A DNA stretch of 64,000 nucleotides from Taiwanofungus camphoratus. Lineage: Eukaryota; Basidiomycota; Agaricomycetes; Polyporales; Taiwanofungaceae. The DNA lies in NCBI GenBank assembly GCA_003999685.1, contig CP021224.1, positions 1,550,001 to 1,614,000 on the forward strand. Reading direction: 5' to 3'. Numbering within the stretch: the first letter of the stretch is position 1; each line of letters begins with the position of its first letter. The notes under the pieces are model-generated. The model did not search any database. It was not told the DNA's origin and was given only the letters and a program-made list of their open reading frames with translations. Of this stretch, positions 23,893-34,433 are shown piece after piece. A program made the position numbers and the translations under genes.

Positions 23893-25693
23893 TCACTCGC
23901 GGCCGCTAACGCTGCCCGCACTGGAGGCGACAGCGAACTCGTGGCGCGCCGGGTCGTAGGCCTGCGCCCATTCAGGCCTGAGGAACCGTGGGTTACCCGA
24001 GGTACCCCCGCCCACACCGATGCTTGCAGGCCGGTTAAAGCCTGTGCGGATGGCATGCGGGCTGCTGAACTTCGGCGGGGGTGGCGCCCACATGCTCTGT
24101 GCGCGCGCCGCGCGGTTGCTGAAATGTGGCGAGGTAGTCAGCGCCAACGTCGAGTGAAGAGATCGAGAGCAGCCGTGAATGGCCTAAGGGGGAATCACAC
24201 ACTCACTTGGCACGTAGTGTCGGCGCGAACGACAGGTGTGCAAAGCTGCTCGGGAACAGCGGGTGCCCGGGCCCGCGCTCGCGCGTCGCATCATATGGCG
24301 CGTCATGCTCGTCGAGCGCGCGAGCACTCACAGGCGGACTCCCCAACGGCAGCGGCGATGGCGAACCGCCGGGGCTCATCGTATACGAGCGTCCGGGCCC
24401 GCCGGGGGACATGGGACTCGTAACAATGCGCAGTCCGTGCACCTCGGGCTCGTCTTTTTTGGCGTCCGCATTCGTGTTGGCGTCGTCGCTAGACGCCTCT
24501 TCGTTCTCGTCCTCCTCACGCACCTCCGACAGCTCGTGTGAAGACTGGTCGAGCGAAAACGTGGAGGGTGGCTGCGAGTGAGACGCAATGACGGGCTCTA
24601 TAGATAGTTCATCTGGATGCGGCGATGGGTTCTCCGCAGGCGGAAGGGGGCTCGGTGACTCGAAGACAAGTGGATGACTACTGGCTTCTGTCTCGCCCTT
24701 GTCCGTGATGACTGCCGTCTCGACCGGTGTCTCGAGCGGGGGCTCCAGCACGGACGGCAGCTCCTCCTCGTCGATGTCCAGCTCAGGCGGCACCCCGAAT
24801 GCGCCCTTGATGCGCTCCCAGATCAGCTCGCTCTTCGCCAGGATGCACGCGCGTGCCCGGCACACCCACAGCGCGTCGTCAGCCACGTCCCTGTCGACGT
24901 TCTTTAGCCAGTACTCAAGCTCCGCGTACGTCCACTGCCTCGGGTCGCGCGCGAGTAGCGCTTCAGTGCTCTCCGTGCCTAACGGCATGCGCGCCTCGGC
25001 TGGGAATGTCTGCGCCAGCAGCGCAAACAGCTTGGCAGTGGGTGGTGTCGACACCAGCGACGACACCTCCGCGGGCCGGTTGATGAACGGCAGGAAGATC
25101 GAGTCGGGTAACGGCGTGAACAATGCCGGCGCAGACACCGCCGTCGTCCTCACGGGGCTTCCTCCGTTCGACTGCGGTGCCACCGACGGCCGCGGATTGC
25201 ACGACTGTCGTGCAACCTCAACGAGCTGATCAGGCGACAGCTTGCTCGCCGTGCCCGAGTACCGCCGCATCAGCGTCGGCGACTGCGCTCGCATCCGCGG
25301 CGACGTGTTTGGGCTGGCTGGCCGGCCGGTGCCTGGCCCCATCCCGCCGGGCGACGGTGGTGAGAACGAGCTGAAGGCGAAGCTCATGCGCGGCCCGTCC
25401 GCCTTGCTCGACGAGTTGGAGCCGATCGACGCGTTACTCCCATGCCGCATGTGTCTCCTCTGAGGCTCCTCTTCGTTCTGGGGCGGGACACGCACGATCG
25501 TCAGCCGGCTTGAGGTCGTTCTAAATGGATTCAGGTTGATGTCGCTGTGTGTGCCCCATGGATCCGCGGCTGAGACCGAGCCTCTCCGGGAGGACAGCCT
25601 GCGTGAGCGGGTCGGGCTGAGGGATGGGCTACTGGACGGAGACATGGGATCTGCGACGGCGCTCATGTTTTGAGTTGCTGGTGAGAAGCGCAA
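23893..25693 (-). CDS. Ser/Pro-rich protein of unknown function
   Basis: Two exons, 25693-24207 and 24118-23893 (570 aa), are separated by an 88-bp intron with a GTGAGT donor and TTTCAG acceptor; phase is kept. The N-terminal third is Ser/Pro/Arg-rich and probably disordered (SPSSSPSLSPTRSRR, SSRRGSVS). A compact central region, about residues 240-330, is rich in Trp and Leu (WTYAELEYWLKNVDRDVAD, then ILAKSELIWERIKGAFGVPP). An acidic stretch follows, then a Ser/Pro/Gly stretch. I know similar central segments from uncharacterised basidiomycete proteins but no function. The start could also be the Met nine residues later (25666). It is divergent from the transporter gene, sharing a 516-bp upstream region. 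Confidence 0.75.
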
Positions 25694-26209
25694 TGAGCAT
25701 CTGCCAGCGGGGCCCCGTGGGGCTAATGAGGACGTAGGACATACCGGTCTGAACTAAAATCGATAATCACTGGTTGAAACGTTGGTCGTTAGATAGAACT
25801 GGGATGGATGGTAAGAAGACAAAAGGAAACAGGGGAGGGAATTAAGGAAGGAGAGAACTGGAGTTGTGCTTTCATATTGGAGGGAGGCTATAGATGTACG
25901 TCAAGAATCCCGATTAGGCAGATCTAGTCTCTAGACGCCAGAAGCCTAGATCATGGGTCTGGTCAGCCGGGTCCAGACTCCAGAACCGGCTGTTCCATCA
26001 GTCCCCATCGGGACACGCCACAAATACGAGTAAATCTTTTCAGCCACCTCAAGGAGCTGGTGGTCATGAACGAGTGCAACGTCCCTGTAGGCCTACTCTA
26101 GTAACTCTACCATCCCTCGTCGCCATTCGCGTACCCTAATCACGACCGTGCATGTTTTCACCATAACGCGTACTCTCCACAGGCTTCTTGGTTCATACTC
26201 GGCGCCTTA
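25694..26209. promoter_or_regulatory. Shared upstream region of two divergent genes
   Basis: This 516-bp non-coding gap lies between the starts of the Ser/Pro-rich gene (minus) and the Sly41-like transporter (plus). A possible acceptor (TCTCCACAG, about 26173-26181) just before the transporter ATG hints at a 5' UTR intron. No specific binding site is claimed. Confidence 0.45.
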
Positions 26210-28740
26210 ATGGCTGCTACGATCGGCATCAACTATCCTCTGACCTCCGAGTCTTCGCACCAGCAAACTGCAGGATGGTCTGCATACGATGTTCATGATG
26301 AAAAGCAACACAATACAGGGGGCCGAAGTTGGCTGGCCAACCTCGCCCTTGCCTCCAGGGAAGTGCTACCCACCCATGTCGACCGGGACATGCGCCCGTG
26401 GGAGAGTCCGAATCCTGCACTCGGCAACATCGCTATGCGTTTGAGGAGCTTCAAGGCATTGCTACTGCGCCAACTACCTTCACTTCATATTTTCAAGTTG
26501 CAGGAAGGACTCCCGAGGGCAGACGCCCTTTCCCGGCCCCCACCGTCACCAAATCCAGCACCGATGATCCCTTCCGCGTCTACCCTACGCTTTGTGCTCC
26601 TCTGCGGCCTCTGGTACATGACTTCCGCGCTATCATCGAACACGGGCAAAGTCATCCTCACACAGTTCCGCTACCCAATAACGCTCACCTTTGTCCAGTT
26701 CGGCTTCGTCGCTGGCTACTGTCTACTGTTCATGAGTCCAGTTATACGATTTTCAAAGTTCAAGAGCCCAACACGGGCGATCTTAGAGAATACGGTGCCT
26801 ATGGGCTTCTTCCAAGTCGGCGGACACATGTTCTCGAGTATGGCCATCTCGCGTATACACGTTAGTACGGTGCACACTATCAAGGTTGGTAGTTCTTTCT
26901 CCCTCTGTGACTTTGGTACTTCCTGCACATGTGAGGATTCGTGCCATATTGTCCTAACTCTCCATCAACCTGGTAGTCCAGTCAGCGTCAGCATACATAT
27001 GCCGGAGACTGACAGGTTGGTAGTTAGTCGACTAATTTGCGCTGACAATGGGTAGGTTTTCAAGTTTTGTCGCTTCGAGCCATAAAGGCCTTATGGTTCA
27101 TGTTACCACAAAGTTTCCGATATCTAATCCCCAAGGAGCGCGTGGGACGTTCGTGGAGCGGACATACACGCGAATCCCTCAGTTCCCGAATATCAAGGTC
27201 AGGGGAACTGTAGAGTCACAAGCTCATTTGAGTTGTGCTGCATCGCTGTCCGTCCAGAGCTGAGCCATCAGGCCTTTCGCATGTCTGTTTTGTGAGTCCT
27301 TGACCGCTCTTTTACAATGTTATCAGTCGCTGGATCCTCGTGACTGAGCATTCGAAATGTTGGGAAACGGTTTCTCACAATACGAGCCACTTCCGAATTT
27401 AATTAACTGCCAAATTCTGCCACATCTATCAGAAAAGTTGAGCCGTCAGACTCTGCCTCTGACGGTCATCGCTGTCGATGATGTTTGTTGGTATCTAATG
27501 TATCCTTTTCTCCACTACGTCAAAGAACATGTCCTTCAGTACAAATCGGGTGCTGATTATTCTGATGTTGTAGGCACTGTCTCCTTTGTTTACCGTCGCT
27601 GCGTATGCCCTCCTCTTCCGCGTGCGTTATTCGGCCAAGACATATGTCTCGCTCTTGCCACTCACCATCGGTGTGATGCTGGCGTGCAGCTTTGACATGT
27701 CTACTTCCGATACGGGCGGTCTGCTATGCGCGTTTGGCTCTGCGCTCGTCTTCGTCAGTTCAAACATCTTCTTCAAGAAGATCATGCCTTCCGGCCCTGG
27801 CGCTTCAACTGCGCACAAACTCGACAAGCTGAATCTTCTCTTTTATTCCTCGAGTATGGCTTTCCTACTCATGATCCCTATCTGGATTTACTACGATTTG
27901 CCCGCCCTTCTCGCTGCCGCGCGTGATCCCTCACACGTCATCCACCCTGCCCATGGGCACACACACCATTCGGTTGTCTACGATTTCCTCGCGAACGGGA
28001 CTGTACACTTTGCGCAAAACATTATCGCGTTTGTGCTACTTGCGCAGACGTCGCCTGTTACATACAGTATCGCATCGCTCATCAAGCGCGTCGTGGTCAT
28101 CTGTATCGCCATTGCATGGTTCGCACAGCCCATACACCCTGTGCAGGCGCTAGGCATTGCACTCACGTTCGTAGGCCTGTACATGTACAACCAAGCGAAG
28201 GGCGATGTCGAGCAAGGCGAACGCAGCATGCGCCGAGTTGCTGCGGCGCGAGCTATGGAGCTGCCTAGTACAAGGTCGGAGACACTGGTTGGCGCAGTTC
28301 CTACAGCCCCGCTCCCCGTTGAGACACAGCCAGAAATTGGGGTAACATCAGCATATGGACGACCACATGCACACCCAACGGCCGCTGCACACAATTCTGA
28401 ACCTCTTATCCCTCACACAGCGGCACCGCGGCCTCGTGCCCCTTCACACCCACGACCTCCCCACCGTACATCATATGCACATACGCATACGTACCCTAAC
28501 TTGCACATCAAGATAAGTCCTCCGTCTGTGTCACCCTTCGCCAAGCCTGTGAACGGAGTGCCTTCCCCTATCGACTCATATCCCTCTCCGCCGCCTTCTG
28601 TTGACTCGCCCCCTGACTCACCACCCTTAAATGCGAGTGGGGGTGCGTGGACGGTGAACCGGAGAGGGCCCATGGTCGCCGGCCATGGGCCTCCGCAACA
28701 GCATGGGTCATCAGCACCCAGAGTGGCCATTGTTGTATGA
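26210..28740 (+). CDS. Sly41/TPT-family (drug/metabolite) transporter
   Basis: The product resembles yeast Sly41 and the triose-phosphate/nucleotide-sugar transporter family, multi-pass proteins of the ER/Golgi membrane. Exons are 26210-26884 and 27574-28740 (613 aa). The junction restores the continuous family motif STVHTIK-ALSPLFTV. Hydrophobic helices start near residue 130 (LRFVLLCGLWYMTSALSSN) and recur to about residue 440 (HPVQALGIALTFVGLYMYN). The family signature SLIKRVVVICIAIAWF is present. The last 160 residues are Pro/Ser/His-rich and probably cytosolic. The intron is 689 bp, roughly ten times the others here. The N-terminal 50 residues are not typical, and an extra upstream exon cannot be excluded. 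Convergent with the eIF4E gene. Confidence 0.85.
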
Positions 28741-29302
28741 GTTGCGGAGGTTGTGCTGTACCCTCGGCTGTTGGCTAGACGCTTGGATATGAATTACACC
28801 TTGTGCTTGCATCCGACTAGATAGACGTGGATAGACTATTTTCTCTTTCGTGCAATCACAAACAGATGCCTCTGAACGCGCCCTCATACCTCCTTCGCTT
28901 TGATCCTCCTTCAGTGCTTGTGCAGCCAAGTGGACTGTATATATTGTCGGATAGCATTTGCTTACCCTACCCTACCCCCTTTTAGCTCTGCGCATGTGTT
29001 TGTCTTAGTGTTCACATAAATATTGTCACTATCCTTTGAACAGATATACCTCTCCGTGTTCGTGTGAATGGATGAACCACATTAGATCACCACGACCGGG
29101 CCGTATGCAGGTCCATTATGTTGTGCGCGCGAAAAAGGGTTGCAAGTGCGACATACGGACGTTGATGGTCTTCAAGTCCAAAAAAAACCAGGGCAGATAG
29201 TATCAATGTAAAGCTACATGTAATTTTACGACAGCTGGCTCCCCTCAGAGATGTACGACAGACACCCACCGCACATCATGATTGAGTATAAAGAGCTTAA
29301 TG
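28741..29302. other. Convergent intergenic region
   Basis: This 562-bp gap separates the 3' ends of the transporter (plus) and the eIF4E-family gene (minus). No coding sequence is supported. It should hold both polyadenylation regions. Confidence 0.5.
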
Positions 29303-30531
29303 TCATGAGACCGGCGTACGGTCAACAGGTAGTACACGGAAACTGGACTTGTCCTGCATTGAGTCTGCAAAACGCAAAATGGGGTCACTTATGGTTAGTA
29401 CCATGGATTCTAGAACAATATGCCGAGGCACTAATACATACCGTTGTTCGACTTGTACTCCATGGTTGTGGTCGGCGGGAGGTTGAGAACCCGCCGTATT
29501 GTTTCTCTGACGGTGGCGATGACGAGTAGAACATCACCGCGTTAGAAGCAGTCGACCACCGATATGTTGATCACGTAGATAACACACGCACTTTATCTTC
29601 TCCTTAACCCGCGCCTCTGCCTCGTACCTATTCCACACGGAGATAATGTCCTCATTCTGCCTTACACTAATTGTGCATCCGCAGATCTCAGGCCAATCCC
29701 CCTGGGCGGCAGTGTCCCCGCCGGCATTCGAGCCGTTGCCACTGCCGTTCTCTTCCGGCTTGTGGTTGTCGCTTGCGTTTTCGAAAGGGGCATCGTCTAC
29801 AGCTGCGCAATCGGCAAACTGGTCACCAAGTATGGCAAGGACGAGGTCCTCCCAAAGACGATCGGCGACGCCCTTACGCAGGCGAATGATCCACTTGCCC
29901 CCACAGAGATTGAGTGGGTCCTCCCACACAGGTCGACGAATACCTGAATGAAAAAGGAGGTAGTCGGTGGTGGGCAGAAGGCTGGAAGGCGGGTTAAGGT
30001 GTGTCCATAGAGACCAGAAGGACTCAATCTAGAGAAGGTATCACAGAAAGCGGTCAATAAATATATGCATGAACAGACAAAGATGTGCTGAATGACAAGG
30101 TACGGACAGAGCTGAAAGCAGAAATCTTCTTGATGCCTTCTTCGTAACTAGTGATTTTGTTACCAGGAGCACGCTGCTGCCGGAACCAAAAGACCCAACT
30201 AATGTCGCGTGAGTTCCGAGTCAGTTGTCAGGACTGAGAGTTACGGAGACGAAAGAGCACGAACATACGTATGTCGTAGGGGATGTACGGCTACGCCACT
30301 TGGAGATCCGTTCCCGGCGGATCTGTCCTTGTTCTGGGATTTTTCTTCGGAGGGGCTAGAAACAAAGGTGGAGAAATGCTTTGAGGACGGGGCGCGTGGC
30401 CTAGGCACCTGGGGTGGGTTGGGAGTCGTCGTTGTGTGGACAGAGGTTGTGGTAGAATTGGCAAGGAAGCGTGATTGAGAATGGTTGGAGAAATAGCCTG
30501 CCATGAACGAGGGTAAGAACGACGGTGGCAA
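29303..30531 (-). CDS. Class II eIF4E (4E-HP-like) cap-binding protein
   Basis: eIF4E proteins bind the mRNA 5' cap; class II (4E-HP/eIF4E2) members often act as translational repressors. Five exons stay in phase: 30531-30269, 30198-30108, 30028-29592, 29506-29442 and 29364-29303 (305 aa; the Met at 30504 would give 296). Introns are 70, 79, 85 and 77 bp. Landmarks in order: HPLRHTWVFWFRQQRAPGN, ESFWSLWTHLNPP, RRPVWEDPLN, GGKWIIRLRKG, EICGCTISVRQNEDIISVWN, and LNLPPTTTMEYKSNNDSM. The KWIIRLRKG and MEYK..ND segments and the lack of the second cap-stacking Trp of class I (human W56) point to class II; the Trp of VWED is kept. An acidic Asn/Gly-rich insert of about 35 residues precedes EICG. Divergent from the Kei1 gene. 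Confidence 0.88.
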
Positions 30532-30848
30532 GGAAGTGACAAGAACAGCAAAAAATTAGTTGAAATTAACAAGGCATAGACAGATTATTGCAGTGAAATA
30601 TAACAGCAAACGGCGTGTATGTTGTCGACGGTGAGGACGGCGTTGAGGAGGATGTAGAGAATTCCGATAAAGTTATTTCGGCAAGCTGCTTCCCGGTGAT
30701 CTTCGTCGACGCGCTCCCTCCCGCTCTTCTCCCACCTTCCGCAGTCAACCTGTCCACTCGTTCGCCGTTGTTTTCATCGTCCAACAGTCCATTTCGCCCC
30801 TTGTCTGGTTGATGATCCACCATAACGATTGCTAGTGATATTTCGTTC
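30532..30848. promoter_or_regulatory. Bidirectional promoter of eIF4E-family and Kei1 genes
   Basis: This 317-bp gap lies between divergent start codons. It contains a mixed-composition stretch with no recognised element. Both genes must be driven from here unless 5' exons were missed. Confidence 0.5.
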
Positions 30849-32104
30849 ATGAAACTCACGGTCCGTCCAGAATGGCGCCTCCGCCCACTCACCTCCGCCC
30901 TCGGCTTTCTTGATCTCAAAATCGCCGTTACCATAGTCATTTTCTTTGCCGTGCGTCTCTCTTGAGAGATTTCTGGCCAAGTCTTTAACTGGAATTGAAT
31001 ATTTCAATCCTACAGCTTCTCAATAAAGTTGCAGGCGTGTACGGCCTTGTAGCCGTCCTGACCGGTGCTGGGGGCTCTGCTGCCCAGCTTAGTCTCTATA
31101 TCTACTCCGTTCTTGGTCTCATAGCCCTCGCATGGGGTCTCAAGTCAATCTCACAGGTTCGTCGTGTATTCGCATTTCGTTCCAGTGAAACGGCTTCTCA
31201 GTCCTGTTCGCTGAATGCCTCCGTTGCAGGAAGATCCTAAGCAGACCCTATACTTCGCGCACCTATTCTTCGCCGACCATGTTCTCTCCACTGCATGGCT
31301 TGTTTTCTTTGCTGTTGTCTGGTGGGTTTACACCCCGCATGACGGCCGCCGCCAGGCCAATTCTAAGGCCCAGGAGGACATGATGAATGCAGGTCCTGGG
31401 TTGAGCGGTCACAACATGACTGAGTCTGAGCGCGTTGCTGCTGCTACGAGCATATGGAACGAAGAGAAGGGGACGGCCACTGCCGTCATTGTCCTCGGCT
31501 GGTTAGCTAAGGTGCGCACTCACGTTTCGACAATACAAATATGTCGCACGTCAAAATGCTTCACCGCCCTTATCATATTTTCTTTTAGATATACTTCGCA
31601 GCCCTACTTTACTCCTATGCAATTCACCTCCGCAAAGGCTCTTACCGCTCCCTCCCCCGCACCCGGCCGTCCCCAACCCTTGCCGGAACTTCCACCTCCT
31701 TGGGTGTCCTTCCCGACGAGGAAGATGACGATGTTGAGGACTTCTATCGTCTCCCTGTCCGTGCAACACAATCCCACGGCCCAAGCCAGAGTCATGCCGC
31801 ACAGGGTTCTATCTCCAACTTTGCCGCCTTCGCCAGTGCTCCGGGTCCAGAGCGCACTCGGCGTGGCCGTCCTGGCAAATCAGGCCTGAGTATCAGCCTC
31901 GGTAATGGCTTTGCCGACGGGAACGCAAAGCACGGGGACGCCGATGAGGTCGATGAAGTGCTTTTTGACGAGGATGAGCTCAGTGCTGGTGGGCACCTTA
32001 GAGTGGGGACGAGTGCTGAGAGCACGAGTGGCGACTCGCATGATGAGGCGCAGAGTTCGAGTACTACGCATAGCAGGAGACCAAGCCGAAGTAGCAGGGC
32101 ATGA
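30849..32104 (+). CDS. KEI1: Kei1-type subunit of inositol phosphorylceramide synthase
   Basis: Kei1 is the regulatory subunit of the Golgi inositol phosphorylceramide synthase (with Aur1), making fungal sphingolipids. Four exons stay in phase: 30849-30950, 31016-31156, 31230-31511 and 31589-32104 (346 aa), with introns of 65, 73 and 77 bp. Family features are the N-terminal ALGFLDLKIAVTIVIFFA helix, LLNKVAGVYGLVAVLTGAGG, LYIYSVLGLIALAWGLKSIS, then a QEDPKQTLYFAHLFFADHVL segment, WLVFFAVVWWVYTPHDGRRQ, and the last helix IYFAALLYSYAIHLRKGSYR. That is about four to five membrane segments. The C-terminal 140 residues are acidic and Ser-rich (DEEDDDVEDFYRLP). The start is the first ATG in phase with the LDLK motif. 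Convergent with the PQ-loop gene, 229 bp away. Confidence 0.88.
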
Positions 32105-32333
32105 GGCCCTAGTTCTATATTTCTCGTTTGGATAATAATCGTGGGCACAATTGTCAAGATAAATACATACATGCATGGATACACAAGGAGGTTGTTGATT
32201 AGAATCCCCTGCGGCAATATACTATTTGAATGTTCTATGAGCATCTAGTATTGTCAATCCTACCACTTCACGATGCTGATGCGTGTAGCGGTGTCTCCCA
32301 CGGTAACGCATATTGGGCATGAGCAGCGCTTTA

Positions 32334-33865
32334 TCATTCTGCCTTGGTGCCGTTTGTATGTGACGTGTCGTTCACATTATTAATACTCTTCTCGCGGTCG
32401 TCCTCCGATCCAACTGTCGTCCTTGGCCTTAAGTTTGGGCTCTCTGGCGCCGTGCAGTCTGTACCGTTGGCATTATGTTCGCTCTGGTGCGCATCCCAGA
32501 TGGTTGCGCCAGTTGGGCTTCCCGTAGTAACTGAGGCTATACGCTTACGACAGCGTCTAGCTCTGGGGTTAAGAATCAAGGCAAGGAGGATGACAATGCC
32601 ATCCATGACCTGGAAGGTAAACAAAGGATCTGTGTCAAGGGAATGCGTCCAAGACATGCAGATAGGAAGTACCACGACTAGCGAATATGTGACACCCGCA
32701 ACTACGTCGAAGTGGGCCTTGAATGCGAGAGAAAGGTCACTAAAGACTCCGCCGAGGAGGTCGATAGCCATGAAGAGGACTGAGATACCGATCACCTCGC
32801 GATGCCGATATATCTCGTAATATTGTGGGCTGATGGGGTATTCGATTGACGACGTAGACGATGTTGGGTTGGCGGCGAATGAAGATTGGTGGTGAGCCGC
32901 GTCTGAGGGACAAGCCAACTGGTAAATACGTACAGAAGTGCAACGGCAATGATCACTGAGCTTATAATGCCAAAGACCTTGACAGACCAGTCGTCGCCTT
33001 TGTGATATGCGGGCTGTGATGGAGCGTGATCACGTAACGAAGAATAAGTTTGATTTAACACAATCGAAGGGGACGGAGATGAAGGGACGGTGCAATGGCA
33101 AGCACGCACTCTCACCGCAAAGACCATCCCTGCTTGGAATCCACCAGCGACTGCAGCAATGCAACCAGACGTTACTATGCATTGAGCCAGCGGTCGCTTG
33201 TTGCCGTAGTATTGACACTACAATAAAAAGTCGTTTAGGATGAAGAGAGCAGCCATGTAGTTGATAATGAACAGTAAGCTACGACTTCGATGTCATGTGG
33301 ATTCGAGGCCACTAAAACTCTGGATATTGGTATTTGATGAATGATTAGATCAATTTGAAAGCTTTGAAAGCATTATGCACCACTCTGTGGCTTCTGAGCA
33401 CCATCATGAATCCGGCTCCCCGCGAAAGCGAGATGTATTGTAAAAATCGCGTACCTGAGTCCAAGATACAAATGATAAAATTCCAAATAACTGGGGCTGG
33501 ATAATGAGTGGGATGTTGAGGTCCTGCACTATGGCATAGACACCGAGGAATGCCCCGGAAAGTCCCCATAAAAGCCTGTACAGTGCCATTCAGTAAACGG
33601 TATCAATGCGCATTGAAGGCCGAATAATGAGTACGAAAATGCTCACACCAGCCAGTGCGAGAGGCCTTCGGTAGACTTCCGGCGCCAACTTTTCCATATC
33701 TGTGGAACCAGTTGAATTGTCCAACAAATGGCTCCTTATCGTTGACAATGAAATTAAACATCAGTACATGGGGCACATCAGCATTCGAGAAATATACAAA
33801 AGTAGACGCAAACGGCACTGACCCATTGTACCTAGGGCATTCTCTGCAGCCTTGTTCGTGGGCAT
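32334..33865 (-). CDS. PQ-loop repeat membrane protein
   Basis: PQ-loop proteins are seven-helix membrane proteins related to cystinosin and vacuolar basic-amino-acid exporters; this one's substrate is unknown. Seven exons stay in phase: 33865-33832, 33734-33647, 33575-33455, 33217-33116, 33013-32934, 32829-32673 and 32609-32334 (285 aa). The first PQ loop is QLVPQIWKSWRRKSTEGLS, the second LLPQYYEIYRHREVIGIS. Between them come LLWGLSGAFLGVYAIVQDLN and PQLFGILSFVSWTQ. Further helices are LFMAIDLLGGVFSDLSLAF and VMDGIVILLALILNP. The last 75 residues are hydrophilic. Intron donors are GTACAA, GTGAGC, GTACGC, GTGAGA, GTACGT and GTACTT. One intron (237 bp, 33454-33218) is longer than the rest. 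Confidence 0.86.
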
Positions 33866-34433
33866 GTCTTTGTGAATGAAAGTCGAGAGGGACTGGTAAA
33901 AATCGGTCCGCTTTGGCCCAGTTGAACGGCAAGTCTGAAATAACTAATGTGTATGTATCATCAAACATACAGATACCTGAGCACATGCATTTGCCATGTC
34001 TGGTGCACAAACGTTCACGGCTTCCTCTTGTGCCAAAGAGTGGATCACGCGTAAATCATATTACAAAGACGATCTCCATTTCTGGGCTCCAGTGTGTGCT
34101 TGACCACCAGACCCCATATTCCGCCAGGCCACTGAAGGTTGGAACACCTCAATTCTCTGTGCTTTCAGAGAGTCATGCTTCTGGATTTTTACAGTGGTGC
34201 AATGCCTGGTTTACATTGGAGAACATGAGAATGTACACAGGGAGTTCATACACCTCGACCACCAGTGTCATCAGTCCACTGTACATCTCTGAGTTGTCGT
34301 GCTTCCTTGTCAGCGAAGGGAGACGATCAGTTGATCTCGAAATTATGCGGCTCGCCGTCTGATAATAATGTACAATAATTTGGCTTATACGTCACTGCCC
34401 AAGGATACAGCAGCCGGTGCGATGATGGTCGAT
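33866..34433. other. Intergenic region, right border of the host core
   Basis: This 568-bp gap lies between the 5' end of the PQ-loop gene and the 3' end of FunK1 gene D. One plus-strand open frame (33913-34362) has no family resemblance and overlaps no exon; I do not treat it as a gene. The PQ-loop promoter lies in its left part. Confidence 0.45.

Noticed and set aside
23854-24423. 189-residue plus-strand open frame
   Set aside because: It lies antisense to the last exon, intron and C-terminal coding part of the Ser/Pro-rich gene; high GC keeps the opposite strand open.
33913-34362. 149-residue plus-strand open frame beside the PQ-loop gene
   Set aside because: No recognisable motif and no intron or start context; it lies upstream of the PQ-loop start and is more likely promoter sequence.
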